In this document: positions 27,929-37,847 of the stretch, one piece after another
How the letters are laid out: each line of letters begins with the position of its first letter
Numbering within the stretch: the stretch's first letter is position 1
NCBI GenBank assembly: GCA_937990185.1
Contig: CALKBI010000023.1
Span: 1 to 57,832, forward strand
Reading direction: 5' to 3'
Length of the DNA stretch: 57,832 bases
DNA from: an uncultured Neomegalonema sp.
GTDB lineage: Bacteria; Pseudomonadota; Alphaproteobacteria; Rhodobacterales; Rhodobacteraceae
Notes under the pieces: generated by a model
Told to the model about the DNA's origin: nothing
The model's input: only the letters and a program-made list of their open reading frames with translations
The model's database searches: none
Program-made: the position numbers and the translations under genes

Positions 27929-27974
27929 GTTCGTGTTGTGCCAAGTCATTTAATGACCTCGGCGTGACACGAAC
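27929..27974. terminator. Long hairpin between convergent genes
   Basis: GTTCGTGTTGTGCC and GGCGTGACACGAAC pair over 14 positions with three G-T pairs. An inner stem GTCAT/ATGAC lies in the loop. The structure sits between the lipoprotein gene and the bactofilin gene and probably stops transcription from both. Confidence 0.55.
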
Positions 27975-27985
27975 AACTCGCGATA

Positions 27986-28561
27986 TTAACCTGCTTTAGA
28001 TGCTGGATTTGGTTTCGCAGCGCTGATTGGAGTCGCAGCAGCTGGTGCTGCAGGCGCAGCAGCTGGTTTTGCATTTGGACTGTTGATCGGATCTTCGCCC
28101 CGGTGCACAGAACCTTCAAAATGGGCGCCAGCTTCGATAGCAATTGTTTTGTGAAGGATATCGCCTTCGACACGTCCAGTGGACGTCAATCTGACTTTCT
28201 GTCCGCGAATCCGCCCGATGACATGCCCGTTCACAACAACATCTTCGGCGACAACTTCACCGCGGATGACGGCATCTTCGCCAATCGTCAAAAGGTTAGC
28301 ACGAATATCACCTTCGACAGTTCCTTCTACCTGTAGGTCACCTTCGGTGTGAAGATTTCCGGTGATTTTTAGATCAGGTGAAATAATCGACGGACCAGTC
28401 CCTACTGAAGGTTTTGGCCGGGCACTCGTTGCAGAAGCAGTAACAGGCGAGCTGTTTGGATTTGGCTTTGCTGCGGAAGCGATAGGAGCAGATGCAGGAG
28501 TCGATTTCTGTGCTTCATTGCTCGTTTCAATCGGGTCGTTAATTTTACTTTTAGAAAACAT
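27986..28561 (-). CDS. Bactofilin
   Basis: A 191-residue polymerising cytoskeletal protein. The start at 28561 (MFSKSKI) is supported by GAGG a few bases upstream. The central bactofilin domain (about residues 65-150) shows the repeating beta-helix pattern: LKITGNLHTEGDLQVEG, then VEGDIRANLLTIGEDA and VRLTSTGRVEGDI. Both ends are disordered and Ala/Pro-rich. Bactofilins form filaments that position cell-wall enzymes. The M23 peptidase gene often found beside them is not present here. Confidence 0.93.
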   Translation of the reverse strand: MFSKSKINDPIETSNEAQKSTPASAPIASAAKPNPNSSPVTASATSARPKPSVGTGPSIISPDLKITGNLHTEGDLQVEGTVEGDIRANLLTIGEDAVIRGEVVAEDVVVNGHVIGRIRGQKVRLTSTGRVEGDILHKTIAIEAGAHFEGSVHRGEDPINSPNAKPAAAPAAPAAATPISAAKPNPASKAG

Positions 28562-28724
28562 TTTAACCTCGTTTCGGCTTCCATTCCACATTCAGTCTAT
28601 GCGTGTATGGCTGCAAGTTAGGCGTTCTGCGTGTGACGTTGCAGTTTACTCGCCAGATTCTAGCAAACATTTCGGTAAATTGGAAATCTGGTTTTTTCGA
28701 GACAATTTTGAATAGTCTGAAACA

Positions 28725-29204
28725 TTAAGACATCTTTTTAACTGTTTCGAGGACTTCTTCTACATGACCGGGCACTTTGACTTTGTGCCACACTTTCGAA
28801 ATCTGCCGATTAGCATCAATCAGAAATGTTGTGCGTTCAATGCCCATGTATTTCTTTCCATACATGGATTTTTCTACCCAGACGCCATATGCTTCAGTGA
28901 TTGAACCTTCTTCGTCAGAGATAAGCGCAACTTTAAGGTCGTGCTTATCGCGAAATTTTTCGTGTTTTTTGGTTGTATCGCGTGAGACGCCAATAATAAC
29001 TGCGCCAGCCGCATCGAAATCGTCGATTAGATCGCTGAATGCGATTGCTTGTTTTGTGCAGCCCGGCGTGTCGTCTTTGGGATAGAAATAGAGGATAACG
29101 ATTTTACCGGCAAAATCGTCGAGTGAAATTACGTCCCCGCCATCGCGAGGCGCTGAGAAAATCGGTGCAAGCTCCCCAGTTTCGGGCTTTGAAGCGTCAG
29201 TCAT
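28725..29204 (-). CDS. bcp: Thioredoxin-dependent peroxiredoxin Bcp (one-Cys form)
   Basis: A 159-residue thiol peroxidase. The active site is YFYPKDDTPGCTKQAIAF, with the peroxidatic Cys near residue 49. The resolving Cys usually five residues later (CTxxxC) is replaced by Ile, so this copy must use a different reductant path. IERTTFLIDANRQI and a helical end fit the family. It reduces hydroperoxides in the cytoplasm. Confidence 0.93.
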   Translation of the reverse strand: MTDASKPETGELAPIFSAPRDGGDVISLDDFAGKIVILYFYPKDDTPGCTKQAIAFSDLIDDFDAAGAVIIGVSRDTTKKHEKFRDKHDLKVALISDEEGSITEAYGVWVEKSMYGKKYMGIERTTFLIDANRQISKVWHKVKVPGHVEEVLETVKKMS

Positions 29205-29316
29205 GAATTACTCCCCTCTAAACTATGAAATTGAATTAACTATGTTTTTTGCCAGTTCTTAGCATGAACTAAACCCATACAGTGCAAAATCAATGTTCTC
29301 TGTCATGGAGGAAGCA

Positions 29317-32300
29317 TTGGTACGCGCGATTTATACTTCTATCAGATTTGCTCTTTTGAGCGTGGCCGGTCTTTTCTCGACGGTTGTATTGCTCGGTATT
29401 GCCGGCGTTCTTCGGTTGCTGATAGGCCCGATAGATGCGCCTGTACCTCAAGCGTTACTGGACAGAGTTATTGCTGACGCTGCTCCCGGCTGGCAAGTTC
29501 GTGTGGAGAATGCCCAACTTGATTTCAGTTCTGATGACGGCTTAAGCGGGCTGAAACTTCGTAATGTTATTTTGGCTGATACAGACGGTCAGGAAATCTT
29601 CGACGTACCAGTGTTGGGTTTGCGCTTTGCGATAACACCATCGTTTAATCCCTCAGAAATTCTTACTATCAGAGAGGTCGCCTTAAACGGGGCTTCGCTT
29701 GATGTAATCCGCGATGTTGATGGCACACTTCAATTAGCGCTAGGGGATTTCCCGAACTCTGACGATGGCGATGATCCTCTTACATCCTTTGGTGACTTAG
29801 CGAGTTTGGAGAATCTGCCACGTTTGCGGATCGAAGACGCGCAGGTTCATTATACTGATCATGCAAGAGGCACGACATGGAAGACGGAGCAAGCGCGCTT
29901 TACTGTTGCGCCAAATGATAAGGGATTAGAAACGACCATCGATATTGTCGTTGATGGTGGTATCGGCGGTGCACGGCTCGAAGCGATCCATATCGCAGAG
30001 ACAGGAGCTGTCAACGCGACCTTGACGCTCGACGATGTGCGTCCCTCCCGTGTTGCCGAGCTCGATCCACTTTTGGCCGAGCTAGCCCGGATTGATGCTC
30101 CCTTGAGTGGGAAGTTTGTTATTGCGGCAGATGATGGCGGCGATTTTCGACATATCGCCGCGTCGTTGACAGCATTGAACGGGACGGTGATTCTTGATGA
30201 AATACCGGTAGACCTCGAAGCGTTCTCGGCTGAATTGGAGTGTGATATCGCATCGGAGAAATGCGACATTGCCAGACTCTCAATTGCGACCCCCCAGTTT
30301 AGCACAGATGCATCGGGAACGTTGCTTCAAGGCAATTCAGATGCGTTGCTTGCTAAGCTAAAACTTACCAATACAACCCTGCATAGTGGAGACACCCACC
30401 TTTCCACGGACTCTGCGATTGTCGATGTGACATACAACAGTGAAACCGGCGCAGTGAAGGTAGAGCGTGCCGGTTTAGAGGCTTTATCAGTCACCGGGCT
30501 TCCAGAAGGTCAGTCACTTGATATCGCCAAAATCGCCGGTGCAGCGGTTTATGATCCAAGCATCGACGAAGTATCTTTACCTGTTTTTGCCGCTCACAAT
30601 ATTCAGATTAGAGGCGCGCAGGGCGTGCAACAAAAACTTGGCGAAGTTAAAGCCTCGCTGACATTTAATGACTTATCGCAACACCTGAAGATATCCAGAT
30701 TTCAAGCAAAGCGCTTTGCCAGTTCGACTGATGGCCTCTCTGTTCAGCTCCAAGATGCGAGTGGCAGTGTGGACTTTGATCTGGACGCCGGTCGTGTGGC
30801 TCTTGCCGATACGGTTATCAACGGCACGCGCATAACCGAAGCATCGTCCGGCACGTCCACGATTGACGCGATGACAGTGCGTGGAAACCTCGACATCTCT
30901 ACGCAGACATTAACGGATGGTGTTCTCAAGGTTGCGACTGCGGCAGTATCTATCCCTGAGTTTTACGCCGCGCCGCTTTCTGTTGAGAATACAACTGTTC
31001 GGCTGGCTGCGAGCCAGACTGATGGAACCGCAAAGCTGTCACTGAAAGACGCCAGTGCAACTATCGACGGGTTACCTGTAAAAGTGCGAGGCAAGTTCGC
31101 GCTTAGAAAAAATGGTACCGCCGTTGGCAGGATTAATGCATCTTTCGGTTCTGCTCCGGCGGCTAGAGTTCCACATCATTGGCCGATTGGTGTAGCGCCC
31201 GGTGGTCTACGTTGGGTTTCGAAGAACGTGAAATCTGGATACGTCGATGCAGTAACACTCGATGCTCAATTCGATGAAGAAAATCCGGATTCGGATATGC
31301 TGGATCTGCGATTTAATTTCCGCGATGGGCTTGTTACTTTTTCCCCAGATATGCCTCCGATTCAAGAAGCAATAGGGGAGGCGCATGTCACACTTGATCG
31401 TCTTGACGTTGCTGTATCCGGCGGTCACGTCCAAGCCCCTCAAGCGGGCATTCTCTCGGTTAGTGGATCACGTTTTTCGATAGCGGACTTTGCTCCAGAC
31501 ATCCCCTTTGGCGAGGTGAAGCTAAAAGCGAGAGGGCATGTCCAATCCGCCCTTCGTTTTCTGGATGCCGACCCAATTAACGCGATCTCACCAACGGGTT
31601 TTGACATTACAAAAACAAAAGGGGATGCAGATGCACAAGTCCTTTTGACTTTACCGTTGTCGAAGGATTTGCGTGTTGAAGATGTTCAATTCGATGCCCT
31701 CGCGAAAATACATCAATATGTATTGAAGGAACCTCAAACAGATTTATCCATATCTGGTGACTTATTGACAGTTAAAGCCACGCCAGAGGGTCTGACGTTA
31801 CAGAGTGATGCGCGTATCGGTGGGCTTGCGGCGCGGCTTGGATATTCGCAAGGTTTCGATAAACCCAAGAGCGGTGAATCGAGCAGTGTTTTGACACTGG
31901 AATCTTTCCTGTCTTTGGAAGATTTCGCACGTCATGGCCTCGTGCTTGATGATTACGTTGAAGGTCTTACGGCGGTAAAGGCACGTGTCGAAATGTTTGA
32001 TGGTGGGGCGGCAAAAATCAATGCCGATGCAGACCTCACGAATCTCGTCTTAAAGGTAGACCCTCTCGATTGGCGTAAATCTGCGGGCGTTCCGGCTACG
32101 ATAAAATTGGCAGGGTATCGTAATGCGAATGGCGCTAGCGCTATCGAAGCACTGGCATTGCGCGGCGAAGATATGATTGCTGACGGGTCCATAGGGTTTT
32201 CGAATGATGGACAAATTACCCGTGCAAACTTTGGACGGATCAAGCTAGGCTCTGCGATTGATACCGGCCTGATTTTTGGGCGAAAAACGAATGGCCGGGT

Positions 32301-33210
32301 TGGTATATTGCTGAAGGGTTCACGGCTCGATTTACGTCGCGCTTTTTCTGAAACCTTGGAAGGCGAAACCTCAACGGCGCATCAAGAATCTTCAAACCGG
32401 AATGAAACCGACATCAATGTTCAGCTTGCCCGCGTTCTTTTGCGTGATGATCTCGGTGTTTTCGATCTGACGGGCGGGTTACGATTGCGGGGCACGGATT
32501 TACGGGCGGCAAATGTATCGGGAAAACTTAATGGATCGGCTCCCGCAAAAGTGCTTGCTGAACAGAGGTCTGACGGGATGGCAATCAGACTTACCACGCC
32601 GGATGCCGGAGCGTTTATTCGGGCGACGGACTTATTTACCGGTGCGTATGATGGCTCGTTGACTCTTGATGCGATCAGGCGAGATCAGTTTTCGCCTGCT
32701 CAAATCTCTGGACGCATTCTAATTAACAATATGGTGGTGCATGATGCCCCAACACTGGGACGAATCTTATCCGGCGGTGCAATTCGCACGTTGATGAGCG
32801 ATCTTACGAATGGCGGAATCAGGTTTTCTAAAATTGAACTTCCGTTTCGCGGTATTGGCCCGCGATGGCAGGTTAAAGACGGCGTAGCCTATGGCCCGCA
32901 ACTTGGTTTGACACTTGAGGGTGGTTACGATGTTGCGCGCAGCGACTTGAATTTAAATGGCTCTATTTCACCTGCATATGCGATTAACGGTGCATTGGGT
33001 AATGTACCCTTGGTTGGATCATTGTTGACAGGGGGCGAGGGTGAAGGCGTGTTTGGCGTCACGTTCTCGGTTGATGGCGACACGAATAAGCCTATCGTTA
33101 GTGTGAATCCGCTGTCTGCTCTGGCTCCGGGATTTTTACGTAAAATGTTTGCGGAAATCGGGGACGGAAATGCTCAGACAGTTTTGCCGAACGCAGGAAA
33201 TGATAAATAG
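29317..33210 (+). CDS. Large AsmA-like / DUF3971 envelope protein
   Basis: A protein of about 1297 residues with one N-terminal membrane helix followed by a very long, mostly beta-strand periplasmic region and an AsmA-like C-terminal part (GGAIRTLMSDLTNGGIRFSK, near 1160). Proteins of this YhdP/AsmA group are thought to bridge the periplasm and move phospholipids to the outer membrane. The TTG at 29317 is preferred because GGAGGAAG ends just before it at proper distance; in-frame ATGs at 29293 and 29305 would add 4-8 residues and lack a clear ribosome site. Confidence 0.88.
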   Translation: MVRAIYTSIRFALLSVAGLFSTVVLLGIAGVLRLLIGPIDAPVPQALLDRVIADAAPGWQVRVENAQLDFSSDDGLSGLKLRNVILADTDGQEIFDVPVLGLRFAITPSFNPSEILTIREVALNGASLDVIRDVDGTLQLALGDFPNSDDGDDPLTSFGDLASLENLPRLRIEDAQVHYTDHARGTTWKTEQARFTVAPNDKGLETTIDIVVDGGIGGARLEAIHIAETGAVNATLTLDDVRPSRVAELDPLLAELARIDAPLSGKFVIAADDGGDFRHIAASLTALNGTVILDEIPVDLEAFSAELECDIASEKCDIARLSIATPQFSTDASGTLLQGNSDALLAKLKLTNTTLHSGDTHLSTDSAIVDVTYNSETGAVKVERAGLEALSVTGLPEGQSLDIAKIAGAAVYDPSIDEVSLPVFAAHNIQIRGAQGVQQKLGEVKASLTFNDLSQHLKISRFQAKRFASSTDGLSVQLQDASGSVDFDLDAGRVALADTVINGTRITEASSGTSTIDAMTVRGNLDISTQTLTDGVLKVATAAVSIPEFYAAPLSVENTTVRLAASQTDGTAKLSLKDASATIDGLPVKVRGKFALRKNGTAVGRINASFGSAPAARVPHHWPIGVAPGGLRWVSKNVKSGYVDAVTLDAQFDEENPDSDMLDLRFNFRDGLVTFSPDMPPIQEAIGEAHVTLDRLDVAVSGGHVQAPQAGILSVSGSRFSIADFAPDIPFGEVKLKARGHVQSALRFLDADPINAISPTGFDITKTKGDADAQVLLTLPLSKDLRVEDVQFDALAKIHQYVLKEPQTDLSISGDLLTVKATPEGLTLQSDARIGGLAARLGYSQGFDKPKSGESSSVLTLESFLSLEDFARHGLVLDDYVEGLTAVKARVEMFDGGAAKINADADLTNLVLKVDPLDWRKSAGVPATIKLAGYRNANGASAIEALALRGEDMIADGSIGFSNDGQITRANFGRIKLGSAIDTGLIFGRKTNGRVGILLKGSRLDLRRAFSETLEGETSTAHQESSNRNETDINVQLARVLLRDDLGVFDLTGGLRLRGTDLRAANVSGKLNGSAPAKVLAEQRSDGMAIRLTTPDAGAFIRATDLFTGAYDGSLTLDAIRRDQFSPAQISGRILINNMVVHDAPTLGRILSGGAIRTLMSDLTNGGIRFSKIELPFRGIGPRWQVKDGVAYGPQLGLTLEGGYDVARSDLNLNGSISPAYAINGALGNVPLVGSLLTGGEGEGVFGVTFSVDGDTNKPIVSVNPLSALAPGFLRKMFAEIGDGNAQTVLPNAGNDK

Positions 33211-33328
33211 GCGCAAATGCGCTGCGAATAAGCCTAGCGTTCTTTGGGTCTTACGGAAAAGCGGACCAGTGTAGACGATCACAAGAGCGCGTCTTATATC
33301 GGTGAGGACAACCAGATAAGGACGTCCC

Positions 33329-34510
33329 ATGCCAATCGAGACAGGCCGCCACTTCCTCGCCATCCCAGGCCCAACTGTCATTCCAGAACGTGTTTTGCGG
33401 GCAATGAATCGCCCTATGGTCAATATCTATGAGGGGCCACTGATTGACTTGACGCATGGGTTATTCCCTGACCTCAAAAAAATCGCCAAAACCGAAGGCG
33501 ATTGCCTGATGTATATATCCAATGGTCACGGTGCTTGGGATGCCGCGCTGTTCAATACGATTTCAGCAGGGGATAAAGTGCTTGTCCTTGAGTCCGGGCG
33601 ATTTGCTGCCGGCTGGGGAGTGATGGCTGAACAGATGGGTGCAGTGGTTGAGACAATCGCGTGCTCCACTCGACAAGGTGTTGACCCTAATGCCGTAGAA
33701 GCGCGCTTGCGTGAGGATACTTCACACGAAATTAAAGCCGTTCTTGTCGTTCAAATTGATACCGCGACAGGGGTGTGGAACGACATTGAGGCCATTGGAA
33801 AGGCAATCAAAGCGGCAAACCATCCCACGCTGTTCATGGTTGATTGCATCGCCTGCTTTGGCTGTGTGCCTTACGAGATGGATGCTTGGGGCGTTGATGT
33901 CACTGTAGCGGCTTGTCAAAAGGGACTGATGACCCCGCCGGGTCTCGGGTTCGTTTTTGCGAATGGCAAAGCGATGGCGAGACGACATGAGAACGGCTGC
34001 CTATCGGCATATTGGGATTGGTTGCCTCGTGCTGACCCTGATATGTATTATAAACTGTTCTGCGGGACTGCACCGGTTAACCACTTATTCGGTCTACGCG
34101 AAGCGCTCGATATGATCGCCGAAGAAGGATTAGATGCTGTTTGTGCTCGGCATTCCCGTCTGGCTCGCGGTGTTCGAGCGGCGGTAGCGCGTTGGGGTGA
34201 GGGCGGCGGTCCTCTCGAGCTCAATATTACCAACCCGGAAGCACGGTCCGATGCGGTTACAACGATACTAACGGGCGATATCGATGCTCAAGTTTTGCGC
34301 CGGATTTGTGAAGATCAGTTGAGTCTGACTCTGGGGCTTGGGATCGGCCTTGATTTTAATGGCGCGTTTCGTATCGGCCATATGGGGCACGTTAATGAGC
34401 CAATGATACTGGGTACTTTGGGCACTGTTGAGCTTGCATTGGCGAAGATGAACGCGCCTTACACGCCGGGTGGAACGAATGCTGCAATTGAAGCTATGAC
34501 GCCGCCCTGA
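33329..34510 (+). CDS. Class V aminotransferase (serine/alanine-glyoxylate type)
   Basis: A 393-residue PLP enzyme. The N-terminus HFLAIPGPTVIPERVLRAMNRP is typical of serine- or alanine-glyoxylate aminotransferases. The PLP lysine lies in ACQKGLMTPPGLGF, followed by RIGHMGHVNEPMILG near the end. It probably exchanges an amino group between serine or alanine and glyoxylate; aspartate or pyridoxamine versions cannot be excluded. It stands alone, 118 bases after the AsmA-like gene. Confidence 0.85.
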   Translation: MPIETGRHFLAIPGPTVIPERVLRAMNRPMVNIYEGPLIDLTHGLFPDLKKIAKTEGDCLMYISNGHGAWDAALFNTISAGDKVLVLESGRFAAGWGVMAEQMGAVVETIACSTRQGVDPNAVEARLREDTSHEIKAVLVVQIDTATGVWNDIEAIGKAIKAANHPTLFMVDCIACFGCVPYEMDAWGVDVTVAACQKGLMTPPGLGFVFANGKAMARRHENGCLSAYWDWLPRADPDMYYKLFCGTAPVNHLFGLREALDMIAEEGLDAVCARHSRLARGVRAAVARWGEGGGPLELNITNPEARSDAVTTILTGDIDAQVLRRICEDQLSLTLGLGIGLDFNGAFRIGHMGHVNEPMILGTLGTVELALAKMNAPYTPGGTNAAIEAMTPP

Positions 34511-34571
34511 GATATTAATCACATATTTAGGTTAACAACGGAGAGTGGAACGGCGTGTATAGGAGGTCGAT

Positions 34572-34940
34572 ATGGCAACCATTCTGTTGCTCGAAGACAA
34601 TGCTGCGTTAAGACGAATTTTTTCTGTTATATTGACGGAAGAAGGGCACGAGGTCTTGGAAAGCGACAGTGGTATTGCCGCATATGACACCGAATTGCTC
34701 TTGTCTGTTGACCTCATGATTACTGATTTGGTCATGCCGAGAGTCGATGGCCTTGATGCCATTCGCACGGCGCTTGAGGCACGTGAAGACTTGAAAGTGA
34801 TCGCGATGTCGGGTGGTAGTCCTGCTTTCAAGCAAGACTATCTGTCTGTTGCGAGTATTTTTGGTGCTGGTAATATTCTGAGAAAACCGTTTGAACCAAA
34901 TGTACTGGTTGATGCCGTCAATACGGCTCTTGCCGCATAA
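34572..34940 (+). CDS. Single-domain response regulator 1
   Basis: A 122-residue CheY-like receiver with no output domain. The acidic pocket is LLLEDN, the phosphoacceptor Asp is in LMITDLVMP, the conserved Ser in AMSGGS, and Lys in LRKPF. A near-ideal ribosome site (AGGAGGTCG) precedes the ATG. It is clearly paralogous to the next gene (shared LMITDL, MPRVDG, VIAMSGG, ILRKPF). No kinase is adjacent; an orphan membrane kinase lies at 45708-47123. Confidence 0.9.
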   Translation: MATILLLEDNAALRRIFSVILTEEGHEVLESDSGIAAYDTELLLSVDLMITDLVMPRVDGLDAIRTALEAREDLKVIAMSGGSPAFKQDYLSVASIFGAGNILRKPFEPNVLVDAVNTALAA

Positions 34941-35073
34941 TCACTTTCTAATAACGTAAAGTTCAAAAGTTTGGCGGCAAGTTGATCCTTGTTGAGCCAA
35001 ATGGTTAGCAAGTTGTTTACCGCTTTCCTGTGTGTTGTACGGGCTACCTTTTGTACAAACGCTGGGTAAGAAA

Positions 35074-35487
35074 ATGGCCGCAATAATTTTGCTCGACGAT
35101 GATGAGATGCTTCGTACGTCGCTAGCGGAAACCCTCGAAGCAGAGGGGCATAGCGTTACACAAAGCAATAATGGTCTTGCGGCATTTAATCTTCAGGAAA
35201 TGGGGGCATTGGACCTGATGATTACTGATCTTTATATGCCGCGTGTGGACGGCATAGAAGCGATCATAGGTGCGAGGCGCGATTTCCCTGACCTCCGCAT
35301 CATCGCAATGTCAGGTGGCGCTGATTTTCTTAAACAGGACTTTCTACCTTATACCGTAAAACTTGGCGCAGCAGCAATCCTGCGAAAGCCATTCAAGACA
35401 AATGTATTTTTAGACACTGTTCGCAGAGTCTTGAGCGTTCCAGCAGGAATGGATCACTTAAGGCCGATACAGGCGAAAGCGTCCTAA
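35074..35487 (+). CDS. Single-domain response regulator 2 (paralogue)
   Basis: A 137-residue receiver protein. The ATG at 35074 is chosen because residues from it ([17 protein letters not shown]) align with the start of the preceding paralogue; an upstream start at 35032 would add 14 unrelated residues. DDD pocket, [13 protein letters not shown] phosphoacceptor and AILRKPF lysine are intact. A 15-residue tail is unique to this copy. Its stop overlaps the tyrS stop by four bases in a tail-to-tail arrangement. Confidence 0.9.
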   Translation: MAAIILLDDDEMLRTSLAETLEAEGHSVTQSNNGLAAFNLQEMGALDLMITDLYMPRVDGIEAIIGARRDFPDLRIIAMSGGADFLKQDFLPYTVKLGAAAILRKPFKTNVFLDTVRRVLSVPAGMDHLRPIQAKAS

Positions 35488-36734
35488 TCCATCTTGGCAA
35501 GAGCATGACGTTTCTTACCCGCACTGAGTTTGCGCGGTGAAGCAAAGTCGCTTGCGGTCAGCATCATGCGTGGATCGTCAATCGGATTATCATCAAGTTT
35601 GGCCCCGTTTTCACCAATCAGGCGCTTTGCATCTTTGCCTGATTTCGCGAGGCCAGCTTTGACAAATAAAGCGCCGATAGAAATACCTTCGCCAACATCC
35701 TCTGAGCTGAGAGTGACAGTTGGCAAATCTTCAGAAAGTGCGCCTTGCTCAAAGGTGACACGCGCGGCTTCTTCTGCTTGTGCCGCTGCATCTGTTCCAT
35801 GGCAGAGCGTAGTAATTTCGGTCGCGAGAATTTTCTTTGCCTCGTTGATTTCTTGGCCTTCCAACGCCTCTAGCCGCGCACATTCATCCAGTGGCAACTC
35901 AGTGAACAACCGCAAGAACCGACCGACATCGGCATCCATCGTGTTGCGCCAGAACTGCCAGAATTCATAAGGCGAGCGCATGTCGGCGTTGAGCCAGATT
36001 GCGCCATCTGCGGACTTGCCCATCTTCGCACCATCGGCAGTGGTGATCAGCGGCGTGGTGATGCCAAACAGAGTCGCTTGTTCAACGCGGCGACCCAACT
36101 CGATGCCATTGATGATATTGCCCCACTGGTCCGAGCCGCCGAGTTGTAATTGACAGCCGACACGCCGGTGCAATTCCAAAAAGTCATAGGCTTGCAGCAA
36201 CATATAGTTGAATTCGAGGAAGGTCAGCGGTTGTTCGCGCTCCAACCGCAGCTTTACGCTATCGAATGTCAGCATCCGGTTGACGGTAAAATGCGGACCG
36301 TAATCGCGTAAAAAGTCGATGTAGTTCAGCTTATCGAGCCAATCCGCGTTATCCATCATCACGGCATCGCTCGGCCCGTCGCCAAAGCTCATGTATTTGT
36401 CAAAGACGCTGAAGATGCCTTGCTTGTTGGCCTCGATCCCCGCGAGGTCGAGCATCTTGCGCGACTCATCCTTTCCGGAGGGGTCGCCGACTTTCGTTGT
36501 GCCGCCGCCCATCAGGACAATCGGCTTATGACCTGTCTTTTGCAGCCAACGCAGCATCATAATTTGCAGCAGCGAGCCGACATGCAGGGACGGCGCGGTG
36601 CAGTCAAAACCGATATAAGCGGGCACAACCCCAGCCGCGAACGCCTTATCAAGGTGTTCAAGGTCGGTGCAGTCCTTCATGTATCCGCGTTCGATCATTA
36701 CGCGCAGAAATTCGGCTTTTGGCTGGTAAGTCAT
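35484..36734 (-). CDS. tyrS: Tyrosyl-tRNA synthetase
   Basis: A 416-residue class I synthetase. The start at 36734 ([13 protein letters not shown]) is the family-like one; the frame extends further upstream into the repeat region. The HIGH-type motif is [12 protein letters not shown] and the KMSKS-type motif is [10 protein letters not shown]. Tyr-binding GFDCTAPS and GGSDQWGNI are also visible, and an S4-like RNA-binding domain ends the protein. It attaches tyrosine to tRNA-Tyr. Confidence 0.97.
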   Translation of the reverse strand: MTYQPKAEFLRVMIERGYMKDCTDLEHLDKAFAAGVVPAYIGFDCTAPSLHVGSLLQIMMLRWLQKTGHKPIVLMGGGTTKVGDPSGKDESRKMLDLAGIEANKQGIFSVFDKYMSFGDGPSDAVMMDNADWLDKLNYIDFLRDYGPHFTVNRMLTFDSVKLRLEREQPLTFLEFNYMLLQAYDFLELHRRVGCQLQLGGSDQWGNIINGIELGRRVEQATLFGITTPLITTADGAKMGKSADGAIWLNADMRSPYEFWQFWRNTMDADVGRFLRLFTELPLDECARLEALEGQEINEAKKILATEITTLCHGTDAAAQAEEAARVTFEQGALSEDLPTVTLSSEDVGEGISIGALFVKAGLAKSGKDAKRLIGENGAKLDDNPIDDPRMMLTASDFASPRKLSAGKKRHALAKMD

Positions 36735-36783
36735 CGCATTGGTCCTTAGGTTCTGACGCGCGTTATAGCGGAAAGGCCGTTCG

Positions 36784-36812
36784 ATGGAAGTCTCTCGCGG
36801 AAAACCGGTTTG
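36784..36812 (+). repeat. 29-base copy of the anmK start (duplication scar)
   Basis: These 29 bases, starting ATGGAAGTCTCTCGCGG, match the first 29 bases of anmK at 38967-38995 with one mismatch. A 16-base part (GCGGAAAACCGGTTTG) recurs at 37773-37788. The three copies mark the edges of two tandem immunity-type modules and show that the region grew by duplication starting within anmK. Confidence 0.85.
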
Positions 36813-36820
36813 AGTTCGCG

Positions 36821-37453
36821 TTACTCGTCCAGCACGACACACTTGTTCAAGTAAAACAACTTATCGAGCCGAGCCTTGCGTAAAGCGCTTACCAACCGAC
36901 CGGACAGGAGAACTGGTTGATGAACCTGTGAATCAATCCAGAGATCGACACCTTCACGTGCAGATGCCCGAACTTTAAAACCATCATCACGAAAGTGGCT
37001 GGCCCAATATTTTTCTGCCCAAAACCGTACATCCGATTTGTCGATAATGATGCTTTCTTTCGTCTCGCCGAAACCTATGCAAAAGTAACTGCCCGACACC
37101 GGGGTAACACGATCAATTTCCATGATCTGCGTCGGATAAAGCGAGGTTTTCCCAAGGTTGAAACCCCGCAGCACGTCGGCACATTTGCCTGACATAATGA
37201 TGAAATCATTACGCATAAGATGACCCGGCATGGGCCGACGTTTATTGGGTTCGTCCCAAAAACTCATTTTCGGAAACCGTTCCGCTGGTAGGGGAACTCC
37301 ACAATCATTTTGAATTATTGTTTCTCTCAGATTTTTGTCTTCAGCTTCCAAAAGGTCTGTTTTAAAAGGTTTGAATAATTCTGGTTTTACCAGCATCGGG
37401 CTTACCCAGATCGTGCCATCAAGTTCATCATCCATATTGCGGTTCCGGTTCAT
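36821..37453 (-). CDS. Imm11/DUF1629-like immunity-type protein, copy A
   Basis: A 210-residue soluble protein. The core [20 protein letters not shown], then [17 protein letters not shown], is the pattern I associate with Imm11/DUF1629 immunity proteins of polymorphic toxin loci. It is a diverged paralogue of the protein at 37848-38498: they share DxTxWVSP, PGHLM, KCADVLR, NLGxTSLYP, GETK and LWID. A later start at 37435 is possible. No toxin gene is in the window, so it may be an orphan immunity gene. The family call is from memory of the motif. Confidence 0.65.
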   Translation of the reverse strand: MNRNRNMDDELDGTIWVSPMLVKPELFKPFKTDLLEAEDKNLRETIIQNDCGVPLPAERFPKMSFWDEPNKRRPMPGHLMRNDFIIMSGKCADVLRGFNLGKTSLYPTQIMEIDRVTPVSGSYFCIGFGETKESIIIDKSDVRFWAEKYWASHFRDDGFKVRASAREGVDLWIDSQVHQPVLLSGRLVSALRKARLDKLFYLNKCVVLDE

Positions 37454-37635
37454 TCAAATGCATCAAGATAGACATCCTTATTCCGGACGGTGAAACGAAA
37501 GATCGGCTCGCCATCCTCATCTGTTGTGAAGCTCGCAACGTATTTACGGGCCTCCGCACTGGCGCTGCCTCTCGCCGAAACGCTTCATCCGGCAGGCCAA
37601 GTGGCTTTAGTGAGATAATCGGGTTTTTGAGACAT
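37450..37635 (-). pseudogene. Broken copy of the small companion gene
   Basis: DNA closely matching the gene at 38482-38826 but with two lesions. A two-base loss just after the MSQKPD codons shifts the frame. About 155 bases of the middle are gone, joined at a short GCG match. The surviving ends still align well with the intact copy, including upstream DNA to about 37770. It sits directly upstream of immunity-type copy A, as the intact copy does for copy B. Confidence 0.75.
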
Positions 37636-37792
37636 GGGTCTCTCTGTAACGGTTTTACGTTGGACTTGAGGATCATAATTCAGTCGTGGGCGCCAGTTTC
37701 CGAAGTCCTTGACTTGATCCCATACCGCCTTTGGCTCAAGAAGGCTCCGGATCAAGTCCGTGGAATTCTAATGCGGAAAACCGGTTTGGTCG

Positions 37793-37834
37793 CTACGGTT
37801 CGCGCTGCTCATCCAATACGATGCACTTGGTCAG
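37793..37834 (-). pseudogene. Orphan 3-prime tail of an immunity-type gene
   Basis: On the minus strand these bases read LTKCIVLDEQREP then TAG. They match the end of copy A (LNKCVVLDE) and its downstream DNA better than the end of the adjacent copy B, and lie just past the copy B stop. This looks like the left-over end of an earlier gene whose body was replaced by copy B. Confidence 0.6.
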
Positions 37835-37847
37835 TCGTTAGCCGGAC

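Noticed and set aside
29859..30305. Minus-strand 148-residue frame inside the AsmA-like gene
   Set aside because: No ribosome site or family resemblance; the plus-strand gene covers the region without a break.
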